The notes under the pieces: model-generated
What the model saw: only the letters and a program-made list of their open reading frames with translations
Database searches by the model: none
What the model was told of the DNA's origin: nothing
Part shown: positions 23,358-33,868 of the stretch, piece by piece
Numbering within the stretch: the stretch's first letter is position 1
Layout: each line of letters starts with the position of its first letter
Position numbers and translations under genes: made by a program
From: Dama dama
Taxonomy: Eukaryota; Chordata; Mammalia; Artiodactyla; Cervidae
Assembly: GCF_033118175.1 (NCBI RefSeq)
Contig: NC_083699.1
Location: forward strand, 44,861,001-44,925,000
DNA: 64,000 bases
Direction of reading: 5' to 3'

Positions 23358-24679
23358 CAGAGGACTTTTTAAATCTTCATTCTGTCACCTATATTGTTCT
23401 TTCTCCCTCATAATGGGGTGCCAGTTAAAGATTAGATAAGCTGGTCAATCTATAACATAAATGGTGACTAAATAAGAAAAAGACATTAAGGCTCACTTTA
23501 AAATTTTCAAAGTTAGCCCTTTGAGTTTTATTTTGTTTGTCCTTTAATGGATGATTAGGAGTATGTGATAGTGTTTAAAACAATTCAGATGTTCAAAATT
23601 TCTGATTTTTCTTACCAACTCATATTGGTAAGAAATTTTTTTTTACATATTATTTTTGAAATGATAGACCTCAAACAATTATCATTCCCCAAGTTTAATC
23701 AGAGGAAGAGGAAATACCCTTAGCATCAAATTCACCTATTATATTATTTCTGTAATTTTTAAAGCCATGTGACAACCCCTGACTCCTTGCATGTAAATTT
23801 ACCCTTTATATTTTCATAGCACTTTCCATGTTTCCTATATGACCCTTGCAAACCTTGTGAGTCAGAAGGGGTAATTGATGTCATTCTCAGACAACTAACA
23901 AGGTCCCATAAGGTGTCCATAGCCACCCAGTCAGCTGTGGAGCCTTGACTAAGATCTGCTGCCTTAAGTCCATGGCTCCTCCACTGTTTTCCAGAAAAAA
24001 GTTACCACAAAGGGAAGCTCTCTCCTATCAAACCTGTGTCCTCCACTCCAAGCAGCCATTTTGCCTTCTGGGTTGCTCCCTTTTGTGATTCTGACACTAG
24101 AGTGGTGGGCATCTGTGCAGACGGGAGCACCGAGGCAATGGTAGGGCTTGACAACCAATGTGACTCATGCAGCGCTTCTGTCTCATGGGCAGAATCTGTC
24201 TCATTTCCGCCAAGTGAATGCAGCAAGTGAGGCCCCAGAGGACTCTGAAATAGAGGCTGCTAGGCACCTCCTATGCCTCCCGAGGCACCTGGCTGAAGAG
24301 AAATATGACTTTTTCTCCCAGGAGACTAATCACAATGCTAAAATGATACCAGTCATACATTGAAAACATCCTTTCTTACAGTGGTTCCACGGAACAGTAG
24401 TTATGAGGGACTCTGCCCCCACCAAGAAAGGATTCCATGTATACACATGTGTGAAATAGAACACAGTGTAATGCCTTTGTGTAGATTCACAGTGAAGCAC
24501 AGTATACTCAAGGCTCTGAGAGGCCCTGAAGTTATTGGCCAGCCTGTTTCATCAAGTACTCCTCAAACTTAATTGCTAGGGAGAAAAGGGAAAGTTTTTA
24601 TATAATAAATGCTATTAACAATATTGTACAACAGAAGATATTTTTGGAAAGGCAGTCTTACCTCCTCTCATCCTCACCA
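23358..24679. other. ATP13A5 intron 1, mostly unassigned
   Basis: A MIR-like inverted stretch near 23850-23950 (AACAAGGTCCCATAAGGTGT). No exon recognised. Several short open frames at 23964-24572 on both strands overlap each other and show no protein features. Confidence 0.4.
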
Positions 24680-24790
24680 CAATTCCAAATGGTTGGTATT
24701 ACTAGCCTCATTTGACAAATAACTCAGCGAGGTTAAATAACTTACCCAACAGGACCAGAATCAAAGCCCAGGTCTGCCTGAGAACAAATC
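24680..24790 (-). repeat. MIR SINE
   Basis: GCCTCATTTGACAAATAACT, AGCGAGGTTAAATAACTTAC and AATCAAAGCCCAGGTCTGCC are the inverted MIR core. Confidence 0.8.
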
Positions 24791-25020
24791 CCTATCCATT
24801 AGGCATGAACTGTACAGACTCCAGACTCAGCGAGGTTCTGTGGTTGTGAAGGATGCTGCGGGCTCTGAGTGAAACAGCGGGGTCCTGAGAAGATCACAAG
24901 AGAAGACAAGAAAAGCTGACCGCAAATGGAGAGGCTGATGAAACACTTGGGCAGAAGAAAGGAGATGCTTTTGGGGGAAAAGTGAAGGAACAAGAGACCA
25001 TTGGAGCCAGGTGGTGGTGT

Positions 25021-25056
25021 GGGGGTGGGGAGCGGGAGGCAGGAGGTTGGGGAGGG
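25021..25056 (+). other. G-rich tract
   Basis: Five runs of three or more G (GGGGG, GGGG, GGG, GGGG, GGG) within 36 bases on the plus strand, with one 12-base interval between runs three and four. It could form a long-loop G-quadruplex. It lies in ATP13A5 intron 1, so the transcript would be C-rich here. Confidence 0.6.
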
Positions 25057-26453
25057 CAGTCAAGGCCTGTACAGTGACGGTACCTATCACAGGAGCTGTT
25101 GTGAGGGGGACATGAAGTATTGCTTATCAAACACCCAGCACAGTGCCCACAAAGGAAGTATGTGGAGGAGCAGGGGCTGGAGAACAGGAGATGGGAAGGC
25201 AAGGTTCAACTGTGATACTCCAGCCACACCTCGTATCTGAGATGAGCTCAGGAAAATGACCCAAGACTGCACGTGGATCACCTCACAGGCCCCCTCCACC
25301 CACGGAGGTAGTTTCCACCTCACACCCTCTCACACAATCACAGTGCTTGTTCACTGGAAACGATGACTGCAAGAAGTCAAGTCTGGGCCCTGGGAAACCT
25401 TTGGGAAAGGAAGAACAGGTGCTGAGAGGTTGCAAAGGCTGGGGTTAGACCAGGCCTTGGTTGAATTGGCCTACTAATTATCTAAGAAAAAAAAAATTCC
25501 AGAGTTTATCGTAAGACTATTTTACATAAGCATACAGATCTCTGGCTTTTCTTTCAAACTCAAAAGATCTGAGAGCGCTGGGCCTGCGACATCTAGAATG
25601 GCAATTGCCTGGAGGCAGGTGGCAGCTTCCTGTCAGTTGTGGACCTAGGTCACCCCTGTAGCTTGCCTACTAGCCAAGTTTCCTGACTCACCTGAGTAGG
25701 ATTTGCATATGTGCTCTCTGCCTAAATTCTTGAGTAAGATTTATGAAGAAGAGATCAACAGCCGCTCCTTCTCCCCCTCCCCAAGATGCCCTGACAATGA
25801 GGTAAACCTAGTGGGAGTTCCTAACAGAGGTTTTTTTTGGTGGATTTTGCTAGAATTGTTTGATCACCAAACAATTTCTTCACCAAAAATGAAAAGCGAC
25901 TCCTGCTATTTAATCCTTTGATACCCATGCCTCCTGTGTGGTTAATAGAAGTAAAACACTAGACTCTAAACTTTAAAAATACAGCACTGAGTTAGAGAAC
26001 AATGAAGAGAAAACAGAGATTTTTTTTTTTTTTTTTTTCACGCTCATACTGAAAAAAAGCAGCAGACCTGGTACAGAGTTGTTCGGTAGTGAACACAGTG
26101 AGTAAGTTTTAGTTCTTTGCATCCCTGCAGTCCGAGGATTTTAGAACACTATATCGCTGTCAAGATCTGTGGGGCAGAAAAATACAAGCCACTGATGTAA
26201 GCCACTTTTGTAATTTCAGTTTCCCAGAAGCCATATTGAAGAAGTTAAAACAAAAAAAAGCAGGTGAAATTAATTTTCATAATGTTTTATTTAACCTAAC
26301 CTATCCAAAACATTGTTACTTCAATGTGTAACCAATATAAAAATTATTCATGAGATATTTTACACTTTGTTTTTAGTAAGCTTTCAAAAGCCTATGTGTA
26401 GTTTTATTAACACACTAAAGCACATTTCAGCTGGAATCAGCTACTTCTCTAAA
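25057..26453. other. ATP13A5 intron 1, unassigned
   Basis: A MIR-tail-like stretch lies near 25085-25150 (TGTTGTGAGGGGGACATG, AACACCCAGCACAGTGCC). A T tract lies at about 26020-26038. The rest is non-coding without a nameable repeat. Confidence 0.4.
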
Positions 26454-26645
26454 GGGGCTTTCTTGGTGGCTCAGTGGTAGAGAATTTGCTTGCCAATGCA
26501 GGAGACAAGGGTTCAACCCTTGGGTCAAGAAATGGCAACTCATTCCAGTATTCTTGCCTGAGAAATCTCTCTGACAGAGGAACCTGGCAGGCTCCATGGG
26601 ATTGCAAAAGAGTTGGACATGACTAAGAGACTAAACGGCAACAAT
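26454..26645 (+). repeat. Bov-tA SINE with target-site duplication
   Basis: Sense Bov-tA (GGGGCTTTCTTGGTGGCTCA; AAGGGTTCAACCCTTGGGTC; GTTGGACATGACTAAGAGAC) with small internal deletions. Direct repeats TTCTCTAAA flank it at 26445-26453 and 26646-26654. Confidence 0.92.
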
Positions 26646-26949
26646 TTCTCTAAAACCATGTGTGGCCAGTGCAGGTATAAATGACATTTATTTTCCATAG
26701 GTTCACAAACACAGTAAGTGGGAAGAGAGTGGATATGAATTTCCCACAGATTTCATAGGGAACCAGGAGAACCAGGCAGAAAATTGATACCCTTTGGATG
26801 TATGAACCCTGTCCTCTAGATTCCTTTCTGCCCTTCAGTGCACCCTCTCTATTCCATCCCCTCTTTTTCTTAATCCCCATTTCTCACTGCCTGGCTAGAG
26901 TGTAAACAGCACGGGTGTGGAGCGGGGAGGAGTGGACTGGCTTCCTAGG

Positions 26950-27085
26950 CTGGTCCTTGGAGGCTGAGGACCTTGGGCAAGTTGCTTAACCTCCCAAGTC
27001 TCTCTCATGTTTCTTGTCTATGAAATAGGATTAATTCCTTCCATGAGTTCTGAGGATCAAATAAAATAATAAATGTGAAGTCTTC
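26950..27085 (+). repeat. MIR SINE
   Basis: ACCTTGGGCAAGTTGCTTAA, CCTCCCAAGTCTCTCTCATG and TGAGGATCAAATAAAATAAT follow the MIR order. Confidence 0.75.
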
Positions 27086-27691
27086 AGTACCAAAGAGATA
27101 CTGTAGGAGTTTTCGAGCTTTTCATAATTACTTTTCAAGATTTATATGTGTTTGGTGGAAGGGGCAGTGGGGAAAAAGAATCCAAAAAGTGAGAACATTT
27201 TTTTTTTTTTAATATGGTCACACTCTAGTCCTTCTTCAATACTTGGTGCTTAAAATCTCTCTCTTGGCTCTTGTAAGGCATGATTTCAGCCCAGAGCACT
27301 AAAAATAAAAGAAATTTTTTAAAAAAGACTTCCATTTTTTGCCTGCATTTGTCTAACTATATAGAGTGCCAGATGATAAGTGGGAACACCTCCATCAGTA
27401 GTACCCTGTGGGTGTGTACAGCCATTACTCTGCAAAATGTCTGAGGAGGGAACTTCACGGGTCCAATCAAAGCACGTCAGGATGGCAAGAGCTAAAAGAC
27501 ACACGGTCGTCATCTAGAAGACACAACTTTCTCTTCCCTGAAGGTTCCCCTGCTGTAAAAGTGTGCCTTGTGGATCTCCAGGAGCCTTATCAGACTTCAA
27601 CCTCTCCAGCTCCTAAAGTCAGCACCACCCCAAGTAGCCTACAGGCTCAGACACTTTTGAGAAACGATAATAAAAAAAAGGGAAGACTCAC

Positions 27692-27754
27692 CAGTTCGTT
27701 CTCCTCTCCTGGGTTGAGCAAAGCCTGATGGTCCTTTCTACTCTCCTCCTCCAT
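27692..27754 (-). CDS. ATP13A5: ATP13A5 coding exon 1 with start codon
   Basis: Encodes residues 1-21, MEEESRKDHQ...GEENEL, matching the N-terminus of mammalian ATP13A5. The donor is GAACTG/GTGAGT, phase 0, joining to EVFGYQ of exon 2. The ATG (27752-27754 on the plus strand as CAT) is supported by an in-frame TAA seven codons upstream (27773-27775). The start context is TTCAG-ATG-G: good G at +4, weak C at -3. The acidic, hydrophilic N-terminus is cytosolic. Exon 1 is separated from exon 2 by a 19.7 kb intron. A 5' UTR and promoter must lie above 27754, but no CpG island, TATA box or other promoter element was recognised. An untranslated upstream exon cannot be excluded, since the bases before the ATG (CCTGTTCAG) could also be an acceptor. 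Confidence 0.94.
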
Positions 27755-29569
27755 CTGAACAGGACCGCCAAGTTAATTCCCTGAGGAAATGTCAAACCCG
27801 CCAGGGCTTCAGTGAATTCAGAACAATCACTACTTGTCATTGCTGTTCTCAGGAGCTTTTAAAATCTCTTAGCACACGCCTTACCTATTAGACTAACAAA
27901 GGAAAGAGAGGAAATACTTTCCTCAGCCACAGGATTGGCCTGTTAATCCTTTTTTTTTTTTTTTTTTAATTCTTAGTATTTACTTGCCGAGCTAGGTATA
28001 AGTGCCTCCAGACTCAAACTGTTGAACTAGAAAGATAAATCATTTCATGTGCTGTCCATAAATATCTCAGCCAATCAATGTGAATGGTCATTTTGCCAAA
28101 AACCTGAGACAGAAGGATTAACCAGTGACAGATGACTGAAAACCTTATGGACTTTCGGAAAGTAATGAGCATATTGTGACCATGAAAATTGAAGGAACGG
28201 GTTTTGGTTCCTGACAAGGAATGTAGGGATCATTTTAGAATTGGGAAAATCTGAATTCTAATCCCTGCTCTACTGATGACTCTGGACAAATCACTTAAAA
28301 TCTGAACTGTAGATTTCTATTATATAACATGTCAATAGGAAGGATAGAGTTGACATGAAGATCTAAGGTAATGTTGATAAAAGTCCAGCTATAGCATGTG
28401 TCACACTCCATAAGAGATCATCATCATCACACAAAGAAGAAACAAGCTTTCTAAAAGTAAAGTGTAATAATAAAATATATTCCTTTCACTTTCACTTTTT
28501 AGTTTAAAAAGTTTTCAGATTTAAAAAAGTAGATGGATCTAGAAAGGCTAAATATTGGGAATGTCATCTAGATTTCAACAATTGTATAATCACCCCTGAA
28601 TTTTATATTTTAACAAAAACTTAGGTGCATTGTGATCTATTCAGGAATTGGTTCATTTGCTCACAATAAAAATTTTTATCATCTTATTGCCTTTTTGTTC
28701 CATCTAGTCCTGGTGCAGTAATATCAGGATGCAATAACTGAACAAAATTCTTGCAGCTTTGGCCATGGAAGAAAATTTTCTAGGAATGAATATACTGGAA
28801 GATGATACTTGTTGATTGCCTTGAGGGGGCACCATTGCCCATGCTGAAGTTCAGGAGAGGTCAGTATGTTTTCTGCCTCAGGAAAAAAGTGGCTGATGAG
28901 AATAAACAGACAACTATAGCATTTCATGCCAGAGGGGCTACTGAAAGAAGAACATGCCATCACAAGTGTTGCATTTTAAGTGACACCCATCTAAAGTAGA
29001 GCTGACTCAGAAAAAAGAGCCCACCATTTTAGTAAAACCTAATGAAAGACTTGAAGGACAGTCAACATTCACTTCTTACTGATCAGTTATCTACTCATAT
29101 ACTTTGCTAGAAATAGTCCTACTCTAGGCAGCATGGCTTCAGGTAAAAGCACTAAAGATGAGTCATGACGTGTCTTCCACTGGGCACAGGACCCAGTTCT
29201 CTGCAGTAAAATACAAGGGAAAGACAGCTGGAGTCTTCTGGGAAAGAATGTCCTATTGACAAAAGAGAGAGAACTTTTTTCTTCCTTCCTTTAAAACTGA
29301 TACATGAAAATGCAATACTCCATGCATGACAGCCATCTTTAGATCATGAAGAAGATGAAAATAGTCAAGTTAATGATGGTAGAGAAAAGGATAAAAGAGC
29401 TTAGATCCTTACAATTCCACTGAGCCACAGTGCTACCCTGGGACCACCTAGCTCTAGACACCTTGTTAAACATATAATTAAATGTTCCTAAAAAGTCACT
29501 GTTTGTGATTTCTATTACAGCCCAAAGATACAAAATATAACACTCATAGCAGCTCCATTCAACTTTTAC
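27755..29569. other. Upstream region of ATP13A5, intergenic
   Basis: Contains a poly-T run (about 27951-27967) and a MIR-like stretch at about 28225-28360 (TTCTAATCCCTGCTCTACTG; AAATCACTTAAAATCTGAAC). No coding exon recognised. This is where ATP13A5 promoter elements are expected, but none can be named. Confidence 0.45.
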
Positions 29570-30010
29570 TCAGCAATTATGAGTTGAACAACAGATATTC
29601 CAGACACTGTGCTGAACTCTTAGGAGTCAGTGGTGAAAAAGAGAAAGTCACCACTCCAAGGGCATTTACAGTTGCTTGGGTATAGTCAAGTAAACAGCCT
29701 CTTAAATAGGAAGGGCATCAAACTCAGGCTTAATGGGATAACAACAGCTTCCTGAAGGAAGTGACACCTATCTGACATCTCAAATATGAGCACATGTTAA
29801 CTAGGTGGAAGGAATAAGGGACAGTGGTGGATGGTGAGCACACTCTTGACCAGAGACAGAAACATAAAATGTGTGAAAATGTTCAAGAGAGGTGAGAAAA
29901 TATAGCTTATTTGGGGATACGGAGAGATATCAGAGTTAGGCTTGAGAACCGAGGGAATGAGGAAGAATATTGGATAATGAGCTTGGAATGAAAACAGATG
30001 TGCCTGCCAC
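29570..30010 (+). repeat. L2 LINE fragment
   Basis: CCAGACACTGTGCTGAACTC then TCAGTGGTGAAAAAGAGAAA, and later GGTGGAAGGAATAAGGGACA and ATTGGATAATGAGCTTGGAA, follow the L2 3' end in order. Confidence 0.6.
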
Positions 30011-30556
30011 GAAGAGCTTCTAAACCGAGTTAAACTGGTTGATCATGAAGTTCGATAAGTACTGAGCCCTTGCTTCAGCCACCAGAGGACATGCTCTGTA
30101 AGAAAATAATCACTCCTGGTTTAAATCCTACCTCCTGGAGGACTTGCAACAGATATTAAAGCTTAAAGGATCTGCTGAGAGACGCCCATAAGCAAGAGAG
30201 AGCCAGTCACACCTCAGTAGCTTAGCCAGCTCCTTGAAGGCCCACGAGAGGAAGAACCACCTACTGTTTATGTAGTGGGGGGTGGTGGCTAGTAGTGTGT
30301 GGGTGAGGATAGCAAGGAAGTTGACTCAGTCTTGGTGGGAGGACCTCCTAGGGGTTGTTTAGTCATGGAGTTCAGGAGGTAGAGGTTACCACTTAAGCTG
30401 ACACTCTTCCAATCTTTTCCATCTGGAGAGGCCAGATTCCTGATTGCCTGTGACTGGAAGCAGAACACAGTCATCCTGATGAACCAAAAAGGCAAACTTC
30501 TTACTCATGAGAAGTTGTAAGTATCACATGCTGTAAGGTAGGGCCCTCCAGAGACA

Positions 30557-30757
30557 TCACCTGCAATGTAGGAGCTGCAGGAGACTTGGGTTTGATTTCT
30601 GGGTTGGGGACATCCCCTGGAGGATGGCATGGCCACCCACTCCAGTATTCTTGCTTGGAGAATCCCATGGACAAGGGAGCCTGATGGGCCATATAGTCCA
30701 CGGGGCTGCAAAGAGTCAGACACGACTGAATCAACATAGCACTCACTCACTCACTCA
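30557..30757 (+). repeat. Bov-tA SINE with target-site duplication
   Basis: Sense Bov-tA with the first part of the head lost. It contains GCAATGTAGGAGCTGCAGGA, GACATCCCCTGGAGGATGG and GGGCTGCAAAGAGTCAGACA, and ends in a CACT repeat. An exact 11-bp direct repeat CTCCAGAGACA flanks it (30546-30556 and 30758-30768). Confidence 0.92.
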
Positions 30758-30989
30758 CTCCAGAGACAGGAAGGAAAGGAAGAGACAAATGAGGAAACAA
30801 AAGAAAAATAGAGTGAAATATTCACTTCACACAAGGACCTGAGGAAGTGATTAACACCCTTAAAGCTAAGTCTTAGCTCTTGAAAGGGTCTTTCTGTCCA
30901 CAGTGAAGCCAGAGGAAGTAAATGACAGAGAGTATCTCCCTGGACAATCCTTAACCAAAATATAATTTCCAGAAAATGAATAAGAAATG

Positions 30990-31075
30990 CAGAGATGGAA
31001 GTTGTTTGCTCAAAGCTACACAGCAAAATACTGGGAGATCCAGGACACAGAGCCAGATCTCTTGGTTCTAGTCCA
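30990..31075 (-). repeat. MIR SINE fragment
   Basis: GTTTGCTCAAAGCTACACAG, AGGACACAGAGCCAGATCTC is the inverted MIR core. Confidence 0.65.
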
Positions 31076-32069
31076 GTTTATTTCAACCTGGAAATACTTC
31101 TTCCTTTCCTGCTGTATTTTCTCTAGAACTCTGCCGTGGTTCTGGACAGGTGAAGGACATGGGGGATTACATGGATTGAGGTAGAGGAAATGTCTCCACC
31201 TCTAGTCCGTGAGGCCTAGAAATGAAGAAGCAACAGGCAGTGTGGAGTGTATTAGAACCATGCATCACACTCTTACACGGCAGGGACAAGATTCATTCTC
31301 CCCACTTCCCCATGACCTAGAGGGAAAATTAGTGTGGATTTAGATACTTTATCTAGATTTCTCTACTGCACTGGAGCCTTTCTGAAGCATCCCATTGCAC
31401 AAACATTGTTGAACACCTACATGGGCAAGAACGTTTAGTTAAGGTAAGTTGACTGCTATAATAACCACAACTGTAACAATTTTCAGTGGTTTAACACAGC
31501 AGAAGTGTGGGTCTAAGTCTGTAATAATGGGAGGGCATTGGTGGAGTAATAGAGGGGAGTTTCCTCCAAACAATGATTCTGAAGCTGGGTTCTTCCATCC
31601 TGCATCTCCACCATCTTCAACACAAGCTGTCTGAGGTTGATATGATTGTATGAAAGATGGGGAAGAGTTAATGAAGGTGTCTACAGACTAGTCCTAGAAG
31701 AAACATTTTGCACTTGTGCCAAAAGATTGGCTAGAACTGGGTCAGATGACCACACCTAACTGCAAGATGATTAGGGTATGCAGTCTGCCTATGTGCCAAG
31801 AAGAAGATATGAACTTGGTGATCATTAGCAGTCTTTGAAGAGCTAAGACTTCCACACAGACCCTGTGATGATCCCAGTGAGGGATAAAGCAGTGTATCAG
31901 ATCATATTCTTTTCCTCAGAAGACTCAGAGTCTGATGAAAGTGGCGAGGCCATGTAGAGATGACTGCAACACAAGAGGAAGTGAGGGCGGCCTGGGTTAT
32001 TGCAAGCTAAGGAGGAGCATACATAAGAGGCCCTGTTATCATTATATTATATTATATCACAGGGCACGC
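31076..32069. other. Intergenic, old repeats
   Basis: At 31440-31520 a repeat-like stretch (GTTGACTGCTATAATAACCA, TTTAACACAGCAGAAGTGTG) resembles a common ancient eutherian repeat that could not be named. An L2-like stretch follows near 31900-32010. No gene recognised. Confidence 0.4.
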
Positions 32070-32215
32070 CACACCCTATGATTCCTCCACGAAACAGGCT
32101 CCAACAACCTACAGGAATCTCATCCAATACCGACAACATTCCATTTCATTCCTATTACACAGCTAGACTTTCCAGGGGTCTTACTACTAGTTCTAATCTT
32201 ATTAACATGATATCT
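32070..32215 (+). pseudogene. MT-CYB: Nuclear mitochondrial insertion: cytochrome b fragment
   Basis: About 145 bp read as mammalian mitochondrial cytochrome b in the sense direction. The core is CACGAAACAGGCTCCAACAA, encoding the conserved HETGSNN motif, followed by GGAATCTCATCCAATACCGA, CATTCCATTTCATTCCTATT and a diverged TCCAGGGGTCTTACTACTAG. A single base appears to be missing just after the SNN codons, which shifts the frame, and similarity fades after about 32205. In cytochrome b this is the loop and helix region after the Qo-site half of the protein. It is an old, short, non-functional copy. Boundaries are approximate, and the left edge abuts an ATTATATTATATTATA stretch. Confidence 0.85.
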
Positions 32216-32763
32216 GTTTGAAGGACCTTATAAGCACTCTGTAATGACCACAATGTTAAGAAGATAATTTGAATTTCTATACATGACTAATCTTCTCTCT
32301 GAAATATGGATTCCAGAATGTAGGCAAATGTCCACTCTAATGGCACTCAGTCTGCTCAGAGGCAGACCTGCCCAAAACTTGCTCCTTCCACCCCCAAACT
32401 TCACTTCACTAAAACAACCCACACTTTTCCCACAGAACAAATCAGGGCAGAGGGAGCTCCATTTAGGAAACACAAATATGGTGAAGGTATGCTTTGTCTT
32501 TCCCACTCTCTACTTTAAATTTCTGTTCAGAAATCATCAGCAAAAGGAGAATTTGGTGATTGTGTCAAAACTTAGATGAGTAGAAATAAAACTGTATCCT
32601 ATCTGAGGACAAAAAACGAACCTAAACTGTAAACAGGGACCTTCCCTTTTTACCCCTCAGCTTCTCTCCATCCTGTTAATTCATTTAGCAAACAACTTCT
32701 GAGTGCTCAGATCAGGGTTAGGACTGAAGGAGGTGTGAAAACGAATCGCTCTCATCCTGTCTT
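32216..32763. other. Intergenic, unassigned
   Basis: No gene recognised. Short frames on both strands at 32228-32579 overlap each other and show no known domain. An L2-like stretch is possible near 32675-32750 (AACAACTTCTGAGTGCTCAG). Confidence 0.4.
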
Positions 32764-32970
32764 TGGGGCTTCCCAGGTGGTTCAATGGTAAAGAATCTGC
32801 CTGCCAATGCAGGAGACATGGGTTTGCTCCCTGGGTCTGGACGATCCCTTGGAGGAGGAATGGCAACCCACTCCAGTATGGGAGTGGGAAATTCCATAGA
32901 CAGAGGAGCCTGGTGGGCAACAGTCTATGGGGTTGCAAAGAGTCAAACACAACTGAATGACTGAGCCCGC
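32764..32970 (+). repeat. Bov-tA SINE
   Basis: Full-length sense Bov-tA: GGGGCTTCCCAGGTGGTTCA, GCCTGCCAATGCAGGAGACA, TCTATGGGGTTGCAAAGAGT. Imperfect direct repeats ATCCTGTCTTT and ATCCTGTCCTT flank it. Confidence 0.93.
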
Positions 32971-33282
32971 AGCACAATCCTGTCCTTAGTGATTTCACAG
33001 TCGAGTAAAGAAAGAGTCAAAAATGTGACTCTGCTTTAGGGGAAAAAAATGAAATAAGCCAGAGGGGACAGATGGAGAAATGGCTGGAAAAGCGAGAAGA
33101 GCTCAGAATCGTTGAAAGCAAAGGAATGACAAATATCTTTCATCAAGGAACTTATTCACTTTGGTGGGTTACAGAGAACTTTGAAAATTAGGGAACTTTT
33201 CTCCTCCCAAGAATAATACACCTATCTATACACATGCATAAAATTTTACTTACATCAGATTTACCTACCCATTATCAGATCC

Positions 33283-33526
33283 GGAGAAGGCAATGGCACC
33301 CCACTCCAGTACTCTTGCCTGGACAATCCCATGGATGAAGGAGCCTGGTAGGCTGCAGTCCATGGGGTCGCAAAGAGTCAGACATGACTGAGTGACTTCA
33401 CTTTCACTTTTCACTTTTATGCATTGGAGGAGGAAATGGCAACCCACTCCAGTGTTCTTGCCTGGAGAATCCCAGGGATGGGGTCGCACAGAGTCGGACA
33501 CGACTTAAGTGACTTAGCAGTAGCAG
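33283..33526 (+). repeat. BovA2 SINE with exact target-site duplication
   Basis: Sense BovA2 dimer, close to consensus: GGAGAAGGCAATGGCACCCC, ACTTCACTTTCACTTTTCAC, and a second monomer ending GACTTAGCAGTAGCAG. An exact 10-bp direct repeat TATCAGATCC lies at 33273-33282 and 33527-33536. Its low divergence suggests a fairly recent insertion. Confidence 0.95.
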
Positions 33527-33544
33527 TATCAGATCCAATTGCTT

Positions 33545-33860
33545 TATTTCATATTTCATGAATTTGTTAAATACTTACTGGGGGCTTCCTTTCTAGAAGG
33601 TTCTGTTCAAGGTGTTGGAAGGACAGTAGGGGTCAAAGCAGACAAAAGTCACTGCCCATGGAGATGACAGTACATTGGGAAAAGATTGACAACACAAGTA
33701 AATGAGTAAAATTCACAATTGGGGAAATAATGACATGGCTGTGAAGGGAAATAAGGTTAAAATGGGACTAAGCATGTCAGAGGTGTCTGGAGTGAGGGGG
33801 CAGAAAACAGAAGGAGATGTGGAGCTGTATTTTAAATAAATTGGGCAGGGAAGATATACT
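33545..33860 (+). repeat. L2 LINE fragment
   Basis: TTAAATACTTACTGGGGGCT, then CAAAGCAGACAAAAGTCACT, GCCCATGGAGATGACAGTAC and GTCTGGAGTGAGGGGGCAG follow the L2 3' end. Confidence 0.6.
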
Positions 33861-33868
33861 GACAAGGT

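Larger units (their letters stand above)
6586..27754 (-). other. ATP13A5: ATP13A5 gene, 5' part (coding exons 1-4)
   Basis: Gene-level entry. Four exons splice in frame to the first 151 codons plus two bases of an ATP13A5-type protein, a P5B P-type ATPase of the endolysosomal polyamine-transporter family. In the protein, residues 1-21 come from exon 1, 22-79 from exon 2, 80-128 from exon 3 and 129-151 from exon 4. A hydrophobic N-terminal segment lies at about 34-53. The catalytic domains (actuator loop, DKTGT phosphorylation site, pore helices) lie outside the window. Introns are 19663, 690 and 361 bp, phase 0, 0 and 0, and intron 4 is phase 2. ATP13A5 rather than ATP13A4 is chosen because the encoded sequence matches ATP13A5 and because the ATP13A4 3' end lies upstream in the same orientation, as in other mammals. 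The expected next exon was looked for below 6584 and not found. Confidence 0.95.

Noticed and set aside
24661..24700. A possible first exon on the minus strand, with NCGEDER-like codons followed by GTAAGACTG
   Set aside because: The upstream sequence is an inverted MIR. The true ATP13A5 exon 1 is at 27692-27754, with a much better match and correct phase.
30745..30762. CACT tandem repeat as a possible array element
   Set aside because: It is the simple-repeat tail of the adjoining SINE. No CRISPR-like array exists in this window.
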